From Micromonospora purpureochromogenes (GTDB lineage Bacteria > Actinomycetota > Actinomycetes > Mycobacteriales > Micromonosporaceae), in NCBI RefSeq assembly GCF_900091515.1, contig NZ_LT607410.1:4464001-4528000 (forward strand): a DNA stretch of 64,000 nt. The letters are read 5' to 3'. Both the position numbers and the translations under genes were made by a program. Shown here piece after piece: positions 43,028 through 54,149 of the stretch; the stretch's first letter is position 1, and each line of letters begins with the position of its first letter. A model generated the notes under the pieces. The model saw only the letters and a program-made list of their open reading frames with translations. It made no database searches and was not told the DNA's origin.

Positions 43028-44023
43028 TCACTCCTCCGTCGTACCCGTGGTGTCCGCGTCCGCCGGCTCGGCCGGCGCTTCCGGCGCGGCGCCGTCGGGT
43101 TCCGCCGCTTCCGCCGAGCCGGCGTACTCGTCGATGTGCAGTTCGGTGTCGCCGTCGGCGGGGCCGGTCCACCGCACCGTCAACTCCTCCAGCGCCTGGT
43201 CCTGCACGAAGGAGACCAGCCCCTCCCGGTACAGCTCCAGCAGCGCCAGGAACCGGGCCACCACCTCCAGGGTGATCTCGCAGTCGGCGCAGAGCAGCGA
43301 GAAGGTGGCGGTTCCGGCGCGGCGCAGCCGCTCGGTGAGGATCGCCGCGTGCTCCCGGACGCTGACCCGCACCATGTGCACGTGCGCGATGGAGACCTCG
43401 GGCGTGGGCTTCGGAGTCATCGCCCGGATCGCGAGCTTGAGCAGCCGCTCCGGGCCGATGCCGAGGACCAGGTCGGGCAGCGCCTCGGCGTACCGGGGCT
43501 CCAGGGTGACCGCGCGGGGATAGCGCCGGCCGCCCACCGCCTCCAGCTCGGCGATGTGCGCCGCCGCCTCCTTGTACGCCTTGTACTGCAACAGCCGGGC
43601 GAAGAGCAGGTCCCGCGCCTCCAGCAGGGCCAGGTCCTCCTCGTCCTCGACCTCGGCGGCGGGCAGCAGCCGGGCCGCCTTCAGGTCGAGCAGGGTGGCC
43701 GCGATGAGCAGGAACTCGCTCGCCTCGTCCAGGTCCCACTGGTCGCCCATCGCCCGGATGTACGCGATGAACTCGTCGGTGACCTTGTGCAGCGCCACCT
43801 CGGTGACGTCGAGCTTGTGCTTGCCGATCAGTTGCAGCAGCAGGTCGAACGGTCCGGTGAAGTTCGCCAGCCGGACGGTGAAGCCGGCGCTCTCCGCGGC
43901 CTGCGGCACGCCGGCCGGGTCCGTGGCCACCTCCGCGGCGGCCTCGGCGGCCAGCACGGGCGGCTGCTCCGGGGTCGTCGGCGGGTCCAGGGGCGGCGCG
44001 GTCACCGGACGACCGTAGTCCAC
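43028..44023 (-). CDS. scpA: Segregation and condensation protein A (kleisin)
   Basis: 331 residues from GTG 44023 (GTG 44005 possible). FTVRLANFTGPFDLLLQLIGKHKLDVTEVAL is the ScpA SMC-binding N-terminus. FLLIAATLLDLKAARLLP and the C-terminal winged-helix segment (FSLLCADCEITLEVVARFLALLEL) complete the kleisin. The acidic Ala/Glu-rich tail of ~35 residues is low complexity. It bridges SMC heads together with ScpB, encoded directly downstream. Confidence 0.93.
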   Translation of the reverse strand: MDYGRPVTAPPLDPPTTPEQPPVLAAEAAAEVATDPAGVPQAAESAGFTVRLANFTGPFDLLLQLIGKHKLDVTEVALHKVTDEFIAYIRAMGDQWDLDEASEFLLIAATLLDLKAARLLPAAEVEDEEDLALLEARDLLFARLLQYKAYKEAAAHIAELEAVGGRRYPRAVTLEPRYAEALPDLVLGIGPERLLKLAIRAMTPKPTPEVSIAHVHMVRVSVREHAAILTERLRRAGTATFSLLCADCEITLEVVARFLALLELYREGLVSFVQDQALEELTVRWTGPADGDTELHIDEYAGSAEAAEPDGAAPEAPAEPADADTTGTTEE

Positions 44024-44058
44024 GCCTCGGGTGCACCGGCGGCAAGGTGCACCTCGAC

Positions 44059-44982
44059 CTACCGGTCGGCCTGGGCGGCGATCACCTCACGGGCCAGCTG
44101 CCGGTAGTTGCGCGCTCCGGAGGAGGCCGGGTCGAGGGTGGTGATCGGCGCACCGGCCACCGTGGACTCCGGGAACTTCACCGTCTTGGTGATGACCGTC
44201 TGGTAGACCTTGTCGCCGAACGCCTCGACCACCCGCTGGAGCACCTGCCGGCAGTGGGTGGTGCGGCTGTCGTACATGGTGGCGAGGATGCCTTCGAGCT
44301 CCAGGTCGAAGTTGAGCCGCTCGCGCACCTTGTCGATGGTGTCCAGCAGCAGCGCCACCCCGCGCAGGCTGAAGAACTCGCACTCCAGCGGGATGAGCAC
44401 GCCGTGCGCCACGGTGAGCGCGTTGATCGCCAGCAGGCCCAGCGAGGGCTGGCAGTCGATCAGGATGTAGTCGTACTCCTTGCGCACGTTGCGCAGCACC
44501 CGGGCCAGGGCCATCTCCCGGGCTACCTCGTTGACCAGCTGGATCTCCGCGGCGGAGAGGTCGATGTTGGCGGGCAGGATGTGCAGCCCGGCGACGTCGG
44601 TCTTGATCAGGACGTCCTCGGCGGCGACGTCGTCCTGCATCAGCAGGTTGTAGACCGACAGGTCGAGGTTGTGCGGGTTGACCCCCAGCCCGACCGAGAG
44701 CGCGCCCTGCGGGTCGAAGTCGACCAGCAGCACCTTGCGGCCGTACTCGGCGAGCGCGGCACCCAGGTTGATGGTCGTCGTGGTCTTCCCGACGCCACCC
44801 TTCTGGTTGGCCATCGCGATGATCCGCGCCGGCCCGTGCCGGTCCGTGGGCATCGGCTCCGGGATCGGCTTGCGCATCGTGTAGGCGGCCGGGTCCGCCG
44901 GACCCAGGCCCGCGCCGAGCGACGCCTGCTGCTCGCGGAGCTCCGACGTCCAGGCGTCGGCACGGTCACCGTTGCCAGCCAT
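44059..44982 (-). CDS. parA: ParA/Soj family ATPase
   Basis: 307 residues from ATG 44982. The deviant Walker A motif ANQKGGVGKTTTTINLG, VLLVDFDPQGALSVGLGV and YDYILIDCQPSLGLLAINAL are diagnostic. The ~60-residue extension before the P-loop is common in actinobacteria. No parB or parS is visible here; by synteny this is the ParA-like protein of the scp cluster (Rv1708 position), distinct from the oriC-proximal ParA. It starts a unit reading into scpA, scpB and rluB. Confidence 0.92.
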   Translation of the reverse strand: MAGNGDRADAWTSELREQQASLGAGLGPADPAAYTMRKPIPEPMPTDRHGPARIIAMANQKGGVGKTTTTINLGAALAEYGRKVLLVDFDPQGALSVGLGVNPHNLDLSVYNLLMQDDVAAEDVLIKTDVAGLHILPANIDLSAAEIQLVNEVAREMALARVLRNVRKEYDYILIDCQPSLGLLAINALTVAHGVLIPLECEFFSLRGVALLLDTIDKVRERLNFDLELEGILATMYDSRTTHCRQVLQRVVEAFGDKVYQTVITKTVKFPESTVAGAPITTLDPASSGARNYRQLAREVIAAQADR

Positions 44983-45172
44983 GTCCTCGTTGCCCCCTCC
45001 CGACGACCACCCGGCGTCGGAGCCGTCCGACGTCCTGCGCGGCGCCGCTGCGCACCCCGGATGTCGCCCCAGGAGGTCCGCGCCGATGCCGACTGTACGC
45101 CACTCACCAGCAGCGCGTTCGGTACCGGTCCGGCGTGTCGGCGTCCCGCCCGACCGACCCGTGGGGCCCGGG

Positions 45173-46165
45173 TCAGCCGCGGGCGCGGGGATGCGCGGTG
45201 GCGTACACCTCGCGCAGCCGCTCCACGGTGACCAACGTGTACACCTGGGTGGTCGTCACCGAGGCGTGGCCGAGCAGTTCCTGCACCACCCGCACGTCGG
45301 CGCCGCCGTCGAGCAGGTGGGTGGCGTACGAGTGGCGCAGGGTGTGCGGGGACACCGCGTTCGGCCCGTGCACCGGCAGCGCGGCGCGCTCGGCAGCGCG
45401 GCGCAGAATCGTCCAGGCGCCCTGCCGGGTCAGCGTGCCGCCGCGGGCGTTGACGAAGACCGCCGGGGTGCCCCGCCCGGCCGCGACCAGCGCGGGCCGG
45501 GCCCGCACCAGCCAGGCGCGCAGCGCCTCGACGGCGTACCCGCCGATCGGGACCAGCCGGGTGCGCCCGCCCTTGCCGCGCAGCAGCGCGGTGCCCTCGT
45601 CGACGTCGAGGTCGTCCACGGCCGCGCCGACCGCCTCGGAGATCCGCGCGCCGGTGCCGTAGAGGAACTCCAGCAGCGCCCGGTCGCGCAGCGCGAGGGC
45701 CGCGCCGTCGCCGGCGGCGGTCACCGCGCCGGCGGTCTCCAGCAGCCGGACCACGTCGTCGACCGGCAGCGCCCGGGGCAGCCGGCGGGGCGGCGTGGGC
45801 GGCCGGACGTCCCGGCTGGGGTCGGCGCCGGCCAACCCCTCGCGCAGCGCGAAGCGGTGCAGCCCGCGCACGGCGGAGGCCGCCCGGGCCGCCGAGGAGA
45901 CCGCCAGCGGCGGGTGGCCGTCGTCCCCGGCCCGCAGCCGGGCCAGGTGCGCCTCGACCTGCCCCGGGCCGACGGCGGCCAGGTCGGTCACGCCGGCGGC
46001 CGCCAGGGTGTCGAGGTACCGCTCCAGGTCCCGACGGTACGAGGCGAACGTGTTCGCCGACAGGCCACGTTCGACGGTCAGGTGGTCGAGGTAGCCGCGG
46101 ACGGCACGGCGCAGGGCCGGCGCGGGCGTGACGCCCGCGCCGGCGGTGTTCGGTGCAGCGGTCAG
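45173..46165 (-). CDS. xerD: Tyrosine recombinase XerD
   Basis: About 330 residues. [28 protein letters not shown] is the typical core-binding start. The catalytic set is complete: GTGARISE with Arg, [17 protein letters not shown] with Hxx[15 protein letters not shown] with the His and nucleophile Tyr. XerD resolves chromosome dimers at dif with XerC. The frame has no ATG or GTG between the ald stop and the conserved domain. The only upstream candidate is CTG 46165, overlapping the ald stop as CTGA, so the start is uncertain. Confidence 0.88.
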   Translation of the reverse strand: MTAAPNTAGAGVTPAPALRRAVRGYLDHLTVERGLSANTFASYRRDLERYLDTLAAAGVTDLAAVGPGQVEAHLARLRAGDDGHPPLAVSSAARAASAVRGLHRFALREGLAGADPSRDVRPPTPPRRLPRALPVDDVVRLLETAGAVTAAGDGAALALRDRALLEFLYGTGARISEAVGAAVDDLDVDEGTALLRGKGGRTRLVPIGGYAVEALRAWLVRARPALVAAGRGTPAVFVNARGGTLTRQGAWTILRRAAERAALPVHGPNAVSPHTLRHSYATHLLDGGADVRVVQELLGHASVTTTQVYTLVTVERLREVYATAHPRARG

Positions 46166-47277
46166 GCCAGCACCTCGGCCAGCGGCAGGGTCGCCATGCC
46201 GTGCGCCTCGGCGACCGGGCCGTAGACGACCTGGCCGTCGTGGGTGTTCAGGCCCAGCGCCAGGGCCGGGTCGCGGCGCAGCGCCTCGCGCCAGCCCTGG
46301 TTGGCCAGCTCCAGCGCGTACGGCAGGGTGACGTTGGTCAGCGCGTAGGTGCTGGTGTTCGGCACCGCGCCGGGCATGTTCGCCACGCAGTAGAAGATCG
46401 ACTCGTGCACCTTGTAGACCGGGTCGGCGTGCGTGGTGGGACGCGAGTCCTCGAAGCAGCCGCCCTGGTCGATGGCGATGTCGACGAGCACGCTGCCCGG
46501 CTTCATCCGGGAGACCAGCTCGTTGGAGATCAGCTTCGGGGCCTTCGCGCCCGGGACGAGGACCGCGCCGATGACCAGGTCCGCGTCGACCACGGCCCGC
46601 TCGATCTCGTACGCGTTGGAGGCGACGGTCTGCAGGTGGCCCCGGTAGATGGCGTCGGCCTGGCGCAGCCGGGCGACGTTCTTGTCCAGCAGCAGCACCT
46701 CGGACTGCAGGCCCAGGGCGATCGCCGCGGCGTTCAGGCCGGAGACACCGGCGCCGATGACCACGGTCTTGGCCGCGTACACGCCGGAGACGCCGCCGGG
46801 AAGCACGCCCCGGCCACCGCCGGTGCGCATCATGTAGAAGGCGCCCACCTGCGGGGCGAGCCGGCCGGCCACCTCGGACATCGGGGCGAGCAGCGGCAGC
46901 GACCGGTCGGGCATCTCGACGGTCTCGTACGCGATGCCGGTGACCTTCCGGTCGACCAGCGCGTCGGTGCACTCCTTGGAGGCGGCCAGGTGCAGGTAGG
47001 TGAAGAGCACCTGCCCCTCGCGCATGCGGTGGTACTCCTCCGCGACCGGCTCCTTGACCTTGAGCACCAGATCCGCGGTGTCCCACACCTCGTCGGCGGT
47101 GCCCAGGATCTTGGCGCCGGCCGCGGCGAACTCGTCGTCGCTGATGGTCGACCCGACACCGGCGCCGGACTCGACGAAGACCTCGTGACCGTGGCGGGTG
47201 AACTCGTTGACGCCCGCCGGCGTGATCGCCACGCGGTACTCGTGGTTCTTGACCTCGCGTGGGATTCCGACCTTCAC
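46162..47277 (-). CDS. ald: Alanine dehydrogenase
   Basis: 371 residues, the canonical length, from ATG 47277. [23 protein letters not shown] at the start, [11 protein letters not shown] with the catalytic-site histidine region, [20 protein letters not shown] (NAD-binding Rossmann loop) and [15 protein letters not shown] are conserved family segments. It interconverts alanine and pyruvate plus ammonia with NAD. It is first in a unit with xerD, whose frame overlaps its stop. Confidence 0.95.
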   Translation of the reverse strand: MKVGIPREVKNHEYRVAITPAGVNEFTRHGHEVFVESGAGVGSTISDDEFAAAGAKILGTADEVWDTADLVLKVKEPVAEEYHRMREGQVLFTYLHLAASKECTDALVDRKVTGIAYETVEMPDRSLPLLAPMSEVAGRLAPQVGAFYMMRTGGGRGVLPGGVSGVYAAKTVVIGAGVSGLNAAAIALGLQSEVLLLDKNVARLRQADAIYRGHLQTVASNAYEIERAVVDADLVIGAVLVPGAKAPKLISNELVSRMKPGSVLVDIAIDQGGCFEDSRPTTHADPVYKVHESIFYCVANMPGAVPNTSTYALTNVTLPYALELANQGWREALRRDPALALGLNTHDGQVVYGPVAEAHGMATLPLAEVLA

Positions 47278-47756
47278 GATGCAGACACCTCTCTTCGGGG
47301 CAGCTCACCCCCGACTGCTCGGCCCCGCGACGGCCCCATTGCCGGCGCGGTCGACCGGTCCCGCCGGCGGCAGTCTAGGCGCGGGAGCACCCTCCGGGGC
47401 CCAGCACAGTGACATCCGGTGCCCGATCCGCCTGACGATGTGTCAGGCGTGCGGGCCCGCTCCCCCGCTCGGCGTTCGCCCTCATCGTCGCACCGTGCGA
47501 CGGGTACCGCCGGGCGGAACCCGCAGGCGACACGCCCGGTGTCCACGCCGCCGCGCTCGGTGCCCGCCGGCCTGCGCCCCGGTGCCCGTCACAGCGGTCA
47601 CCCCCGGAACCGGACGCCGACGATCCGAGGGGCCGACCGACTGCCACCACGGCCCGACGCAGGCACCCGGTGCGCGACGTGATGGAGAGCGGCAGGAGGG
47701 GCAGAGACGCGGAAGGGCCGCGCGGCGAACCGCGCGGCCCTTCGAGGGCGTAGCCG
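47278..47756. other. Gene-free stretch between nudix and ald
   Basis: The 479 bases hold no convincing gene in any frame; open frames are Arg/Pro-rich. The right part near 47280-47300 must carry the ald ribosome-binding site (AGAGAGGTGTCTGC region on the minus strand) and promoter. The left part holds the strong terminator hairpin at 47712-47743. Confidence 0.6.
47712..47743 (-). terminator. Perfect 14-bp hairpin after the NUDIX gene
   Basis: GAAGGGCCGCGCGG (47712-47725) pairs with CCGCGCGGCCCTTC (47730-47743) around a CGAA tetraloop. It begins 14 bases past the stop of the NUDIX gene in the minus direction. The strength and position make it the terminator of the pyrG-nudix unit. Confidence 0.8.
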
Positions 47757-50158
<2,402 letters not shown>

Positions 50159-50260
50159 TCAGCAAAGTGATCACGCGATCCACGGGATTCCACGGTAACA
50201 CCTCTCCGGCCCGGGGCGGGCGTCGCACCCACCCCGGCCGGCGTCGGAGTCCGCAGCGGG

Positions 50261-52795
50261 TCAACCCGACGTGACCTCGGTCGATGTCGGGGTGGCCGAC
50301 TCCGGGGCCCGCGCGGCGGGCACGCCGGCACCGCGGGCACCGCCCGCTCCCGCCGCCCGCTCGCCCGCGTTCCGCACACCACCGCCGTCGCGGTCGTCGC
50401 CGTCGTCCCCGTCACCGTCCTCGCTGTCGGCGGTGTCGCCGCCGTCACCGGCCGCGCTGTCGGCGGTGCCGGCGGTGTCGCCGGGCGCCGCACTCCGGTC
50501 GCCGGGGCCGCCCTCGACGCCGGCCGGGGCCGCGTCCTCGGCCGGGGCCGCGTCCTGGGTACCCGCGCCGTCGGGCGGCGGGCGGTTGGCGCGCGGGTGC
50601 TCGTCGGCCGCGGTGGTGCTGCCCCCGCCCGGTCCGCCGTCCGGCGCGTCCCCGGCGGGCGGACCGGCCGGTCCGTCGCCGCGCTGCCGGCCGGTGCCCG
50701 GCTGGGTACGGTCGGTGGAGTGGTCGAGCACCCGCAGCGAGGCCAGCGCCGCCATCGGCACCACCAGCGCGGCGGCCGCCCCGGCCACGTCCAGGGCCGA
50801 GCCGCCGAGCAGCCCGCCGATCACCGCCGCCACGGCGGTGCCGGCCATCGCCGCCCGGATCGCCGGGTAGATGCCGAACAGCCGCATCAGCCCGCCCCAG
50901 GGCTGGAGCAGGGCGAACCAGACCAGCAGGGCGCCGACCACGGCGAGCAGGGTCAGCGGGCTGTTCACCAGGGTCTCGAAGTTGGCGGTGCTGGAGCGGT
51001 GCACCGTCAACCCGCCCGTGCCGTCGCCGAGGGCGGCGAGGAACCGCCCGACGCTGCCCCGCTCCTCCGCCGGCCGGCGCAGGTCCACCACGGCGTACCC
51101 GATGGTCAGCGCCAGGCCCGCCATGGTGGCCCAGACCAGCCGGCTGACGGTGAGCCAGCCGCCGGTGGAGATCGCCGCGGCGACCGCCACCCCGGCGGTC
51201 AGCGCGACCGCGCCGATCGGGTCGGAGCCGAGGTACGGGCTGCCGACCACCACCGCGGCCGTCCCACCGACCGTCACCACCACCATCGGCCGCCACGCCC
51301 GGCGGAACCGCTGGGCGAGCCAACCGGCGCTGAGCAGCGCGCCGGCGAGGAACACCCCGAGGCCCACCGTGCCCAGCCCGGAGAACCGGCCGCCCTCCAG
51401 CGCCGAGTAGCCGACCACGCCGTTGAGCTGCAACCGGGCTCCGCTGAGCACGTCCGCGCCGACCACGAGGGTGGCCAGCCCGGCGACCGCGCCGAGCGGG
51501 CCGAGGGTGCGGTCGTAGCCGGGTGTGAAGCGCACCAGGGCGGTGGCCGCGACGATCAGGGCCACGGTCACCAGGGCGAACCACCAGCCGGCGTGGTCCA
51601 CCCGCCACCAGGGCACCGCGTCGGCGAGCAGCGCGGCCGGCACCGCCAGCGCGGCGGCGATGAGCAGCAGTTCCACGGTCGCCACCACCCGGCGGGAGAT
51701 CGGCGGCGGGCTGTGCGGGCCGGCGAGCCGGCGAGCCCGGCGCAGCAGCGGCAGCACCGTCACGTAGAGCGCCACCTGCGCCAGGGCGAGCAGGGCGAAG
51801 AACCAGCCGGCCACCCTCCGCTGGACGCCGGCCTCCCGGTCGGCGTCCGCCGGGGCGGCGATCGCGGCAGCCAGGTCGTCCGGCCGGCCGTCGACGCGGA
51901 TCGCCGGGCGGCCGAGGAAGAGCCGCTCGGGTATCGGCCGGCCGAGCGCGGCGAGCGCGGTCGGGGCCAGGTCGACCAGTTGCAGGTAGCCCTCCCGGCC
52001 GGTGCTGGCGGAGGTGAGCAGGCCGCCCTCCCAGCCCGGGCCGTCGGCCACGGCCACGTGCAGCCGGGACGGCGTCTCGGTGTCGGAGACCCCGGCCACC
52101 ATCACCAGCGAGCGGGGCGGCCGGGCGGCGAGCACCCTGGCCAGCGCCGCGTCGACCCGGCGGGCCTCGGCGGCCCGGGTCGCCGGGTCGTCGCCGGCCA
52201 CCGTGCCCAGGTCGACGATGCTCAGCACGCAGGAGCCGAGCAGGCCGGCGGGGTCGTCGGGGAGCTTCGGCGCGTACCGGTCGACCCGGCCGAAGGGGCG
52301 GGCGGCGGCGACGGCGGCGCCGGGACCGATCGCCACCGAGCAGCGCACCGACTCCGACAGCGAGCCGGGCACCGCCCCCCAGGGCAGCCGTTCCTGGTTG
52401 TGCAGGACGACGCTTTCCTGGTCGGGCAGGTTCGCGCCGATCCGGTCCGGCTGCTCGATGGTCACGCCGACCGGCGGGCAGGCATCCTGCTGCCGGCTGC
52501 CGTTCCAGGCCGCGTAGCTGCCCGCGCCCAGGGTGAGCCAACCGTCCACCGGGCAGGTGGGGCGGTGCGCGGAGCGGGTGGAGAGCGAGCCGATCGAGCC
52601 CTGCTGGGCCATCCGCCACAGCGTCGGGGTGGTCTGCGGGTCGACGTCGTCCCAGCGCAGCCCGGCCACGCCGGCGAGCACCACGAAATCGGCGGTGCGC
52701 CGGGGCGCGCCGGTCTCCGGGCGGGCCGCCAGGGCGGTCACGCCGAGCACCACCACGAGCAGGGTGAGCAGGACCGGGGTGAGTCTGCGCAGCAT
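50261..52795 (-). CDS. Large multi-pass membrane protein with alkaline-phosphatase-like extracellular domain
   Basis: 844 residues. After an N-terminal helix (about 5-24) there is a ~300-residue external part whose start (VVLAGVAGLRWDDVDPQTTPTLWRM) and SLVMVAGVSD look like the alkaline phosphatase/sulfatase superfamily, although not all metal ligands are obvious. About ten membrane helices follow (residues 330-690). The last 150 residues are a disordered Gly/Asp/Ala/Pro tail. It is the last gene of the envelope cluster; its start overlaps the stop of the glycosyltransferase by one base. Likely a cell-envelope role; substrate unknown. Confidence 0.7.
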   Translation of the reverse strand: MLRRLTPVLLTLLVVVLGVTALAARPETGAPRRTADFVVLAGVAGLRWDDVDPQTTPTLWRMAQQGSIGSLSTRSAHRPTCPVDGWLTLGAGSYAAWNGSRQQDACPPVGVTIEQPDRIGANLPDQESVVLHNQERLPWGAVPGSLSESVRCSVAIGPGAAVAAARPFGRVDRYAPKLPDDPAGLLGSCVLSIVDLGTVAGDDPATRAAEARRVDAALARVLAARPPRSLVMVAGVSDTETPSRLHVAVADGPGWEGGLLTSASTGREGYLQLVDLAPTALAALGRPIPERLFLGRPAIRVDGRPDDLAAAIAAPADADREAGVQRRVAGWFFALLALAQVALYVTVLPLLRRARRLAGPHSPPPISRRVVATVELLLIAAALAVPAALLADAVPWWRVDHAGWWFALVTVALIVAATALVRFTPGYDRTLGPLGAVAGLATLVVGADVLSGARLQLNGVVGYSALEGGRFSGLGTVGLGVFLAGALLSAGWLAQRFRRAWRPMVVVTVGGTAAVVVGSPYLGSDPIGAVALTAGVAVAAAISTGGWLTVSRLVWATMAGLALTIGYAVVDLRRPAEERGSVGRFLAALGDGTGGLTVHRSSTANFETLVNSPLTLLAVVGALLVWFALLQPWGGLMRLFGIYPAIRAAMAGTAVAAVIGGLLGGSALDVAGAAAALVVPMAALASLRVLDHSTDRTQPGTGRQRGDGPAGPPAGDAPDGGPGGGSTTAADEHPRANRPPPDGAGTQDAAPAEDAAPAGVEGGPGDRSAAPGDTAGTADSAAGDGGDTADSEDGDGDDGDDRDGGGVRNAGERAAGAGGARGAGVPAARAPESATPTSTEVTSG

Positions 52796-53961
52796 CAGCG
52801 GCGTCCCGTCGATCCGGTGTCCGCGCCGGGCGCGGCCGGCCCGGCGGCGTCCGGACCGAGCTCGGCGTAGAGGTCGAGCAGCGCGGCCACGGTGTCCTCC
52901 TCGGTCGGCCAGGTCGCCGCGCGGGCGGCGCCGCGCCGGGCCAGGTCGGCGCGGAGGCTCTCGTCGTCCAGCAGCGCGCGCACCGCCGCGTCGACCGCGT
53001 CGACGTCCCCCGCCGGCACCAGCACCGCGGCGTCGCCGACCAGCTCCGGCAGGCCGCCCACGGCGGTCGCCACCAGCGGTACGCCGGCCCGCAGCGCCTC
53101 CTGCGCGAACAGCTGCCGGGCCTCCCAGTCGCTGGTGACCACCGCCAGGTCACAGCCGGCGAGCAGGTCCGCCACGTCGGTGCGGTGGCCGAGCAGGGTC
53201 ACCGGCGCCCGGGCGGCGGAGATCCGGGCGGCCAGTTGCAGGTACGCCGGTCCGCTGCCGGCGATCACGACGGCCGGCGGTGGGGTCCGGGTACGCCAGC
53301 GGGCCGCGGCGTCGACCAGCACGTCGTACCGCTTCTGCGGGTGCAGCCGGCCGACGGAGAGCACCAGCGACTGGCCCGGTACGACGCCGAACTCGGCGCG
53401 CACGGCGGCGCGCCGGCGACGCGGGGCGGGCAGGGTGGGTGCGGCGACCGGGGCGAGCCGGGCGTCGGCGGCGCCCAGCGCGGCGGCCCGCTCGACCAGG
53501 TCGGCCGAGGCGCCGAGCGCGACCCGGCCGGAGCGGGCCACGGCCCGCTCGGCCAGCCGCGAGAGCTGCCCGCGCACCCCGCCGGCGAGCACCGCGTTGT
53601 GCCAGGTGACCACGACCGGCGCGGCCGGCCGGGCGAGCGTGGCGACCAGACCGGCGCGCAGCCCGTGGGCGTGCACGACGCGTACCGTCTCGGCGGCCAG
53701 GGTCCGGCGCAGCGCGGACACGGCCCGCGCGTCGGCCGGGGTGGGGCTGGCCGGGATCTCCACCGGGGCGAAGCGCGCCCCGACGGCGGTGAAGTCGAAC
53801 TGGTCCTGGGTGGCGGCGGGCCCGCACACCAGCACGGAGACGCCGACCTCGGTGAGGCCGCGGGCCACCGAGCGGACGTGCTGCCCGACCCCGCCGGTGC
53901 TGGAGGCGAGCAGCAGGACGACCGTGCCCTGCCAGCGCGGCGCCGAGGAAGCGTCGGTCAT
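52795..53961 (-). CDS. Glycosyltransferase family 4-like (GT-B fold)
   Basis: 388 residues. The N-terminal Rossmann half starts VVLLLASSTGGVGQHVRSVARGL, and the C-terminal half has LSVGRLHPQKRYDVLVDAA, VIAGSGPAYLQL, VTLLGHRTDVADLLAGCDLAVVTSDWEARQLFAQEALRAGVPLVAT with the conserved E-x7-E. These enzymes transfer sugars from nucleotide donors to envelope acceptors. ATG 53961 overlaps the end of the in-frame repeat peptide (ATGA). The acceptor is unknown; neighbours suggest wall or lipid-linked glycan. Confidence 0.88.
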   Translation of the reverse strand: MTDASSAPRWQGTVVLLLASSTGGVGQHVRSVARGLTEVGVSVLVCGPAATQDQFDFTAVGARFAPVEIPASPTPADARAVSALRRTLAAETVRVVHAHGLRAGLVATLARPAAPVVVTWHNAVLAGGVRGQLSRLAERAVARSGRVALGASADLVERAAALGAADARLAPVAAPTLPAPRRRRAAVRAEFGVVPGQSLVLSVGRLHPQKRYDVLVDAAARWRTRTPPPAVVIAGSGPAYLQLAARISAARAPVTLLGHRTDVADLLAGCDLAVVTSDWEARQLFAQEALRAGVPLVATAVGGLPELVGDAAVLVPAGDVDAVDAAVRALLDDESLRADLARRGAARAATWPTEEDTVAALLDLYAELGPDAAGPAAPGADTGSTGRR

Positions 53962-54143
53962 CGGTGCTCACCTTCCGTTCGCGACTGCGGGGCTCGCAGG
54001 CCCGGCTCACTCCTCGCGCTCACCGCGACGACTTCCGTTCGCGACTGCGGGGCTCGCAGGCCCGGCTCACTCCTCGCGCTCACCGCGACATCTTCCGTTC
54101 GCGACTGCGGGGCTCGCAGGCCCGGCTCACTCCTCGCGCTCAC
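53958..54143 (-). CDS. 61-codon frame made of the 60-bp repeat, coupled at both ends
   Basis: The frame starts at GTG 54143, overlapping the murJ stop (GTGA), and ends at TGA 53958-53960, overlapping the glycosyltransferase start (ATGA). It consists of three 20-residue repeats of SARSEPGLRAPQSRTE type. Probably not a functional protein; it keeps ribosomes reading from murJ into the glycosyltransferase gene, so its open frame may be under selection. A pure by-product of repeat insertion is the alternative. Confidence 0.4.
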   Translation of the reverse strand: MSARSEPGLRAPQSRTEDVAVSARSEPGLRAPQSRTEVVAVSARSEPGLRAPQSRTEGEHR

Positions 54144-54149
54144 CGGGAC
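53972..54149. repeat. Three tandem copies of a 60-bp repeat
   Basis: Copies begin at 53972, 54032 and 54092, with a period of exactly 60 bases; the third is slightly incomplete. Differences are confined to the last few bases of the unit. On the minus strand each unit is open and encodes (V/M)SARSEPGLRAPQSRTE plus three variable residues. I recall this unit as a common dispersed element at gene starts in Micromonospora, but that is from memory. Confidence 0.9.

Noticed and set aside
43023..44045. N-terminal extension of the scpB frame upstream of 43022
   Set aside because: It lies over scpA in another frame; ATG 43022 directly after scpA gives the normal ScpB.
50445..53153. 902-codon minus frame overlapping the large membrane protein in another frame
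   Set aside because: Extremely Arg/Gly/Pro-rich; the 844-residue frame has membrane helices and domain motifs instead.
53972..54149. CRISPR array
   Set aside because: The three 60-bp copies are directly adjacent with no unique spacers and are coding-frame compatible.
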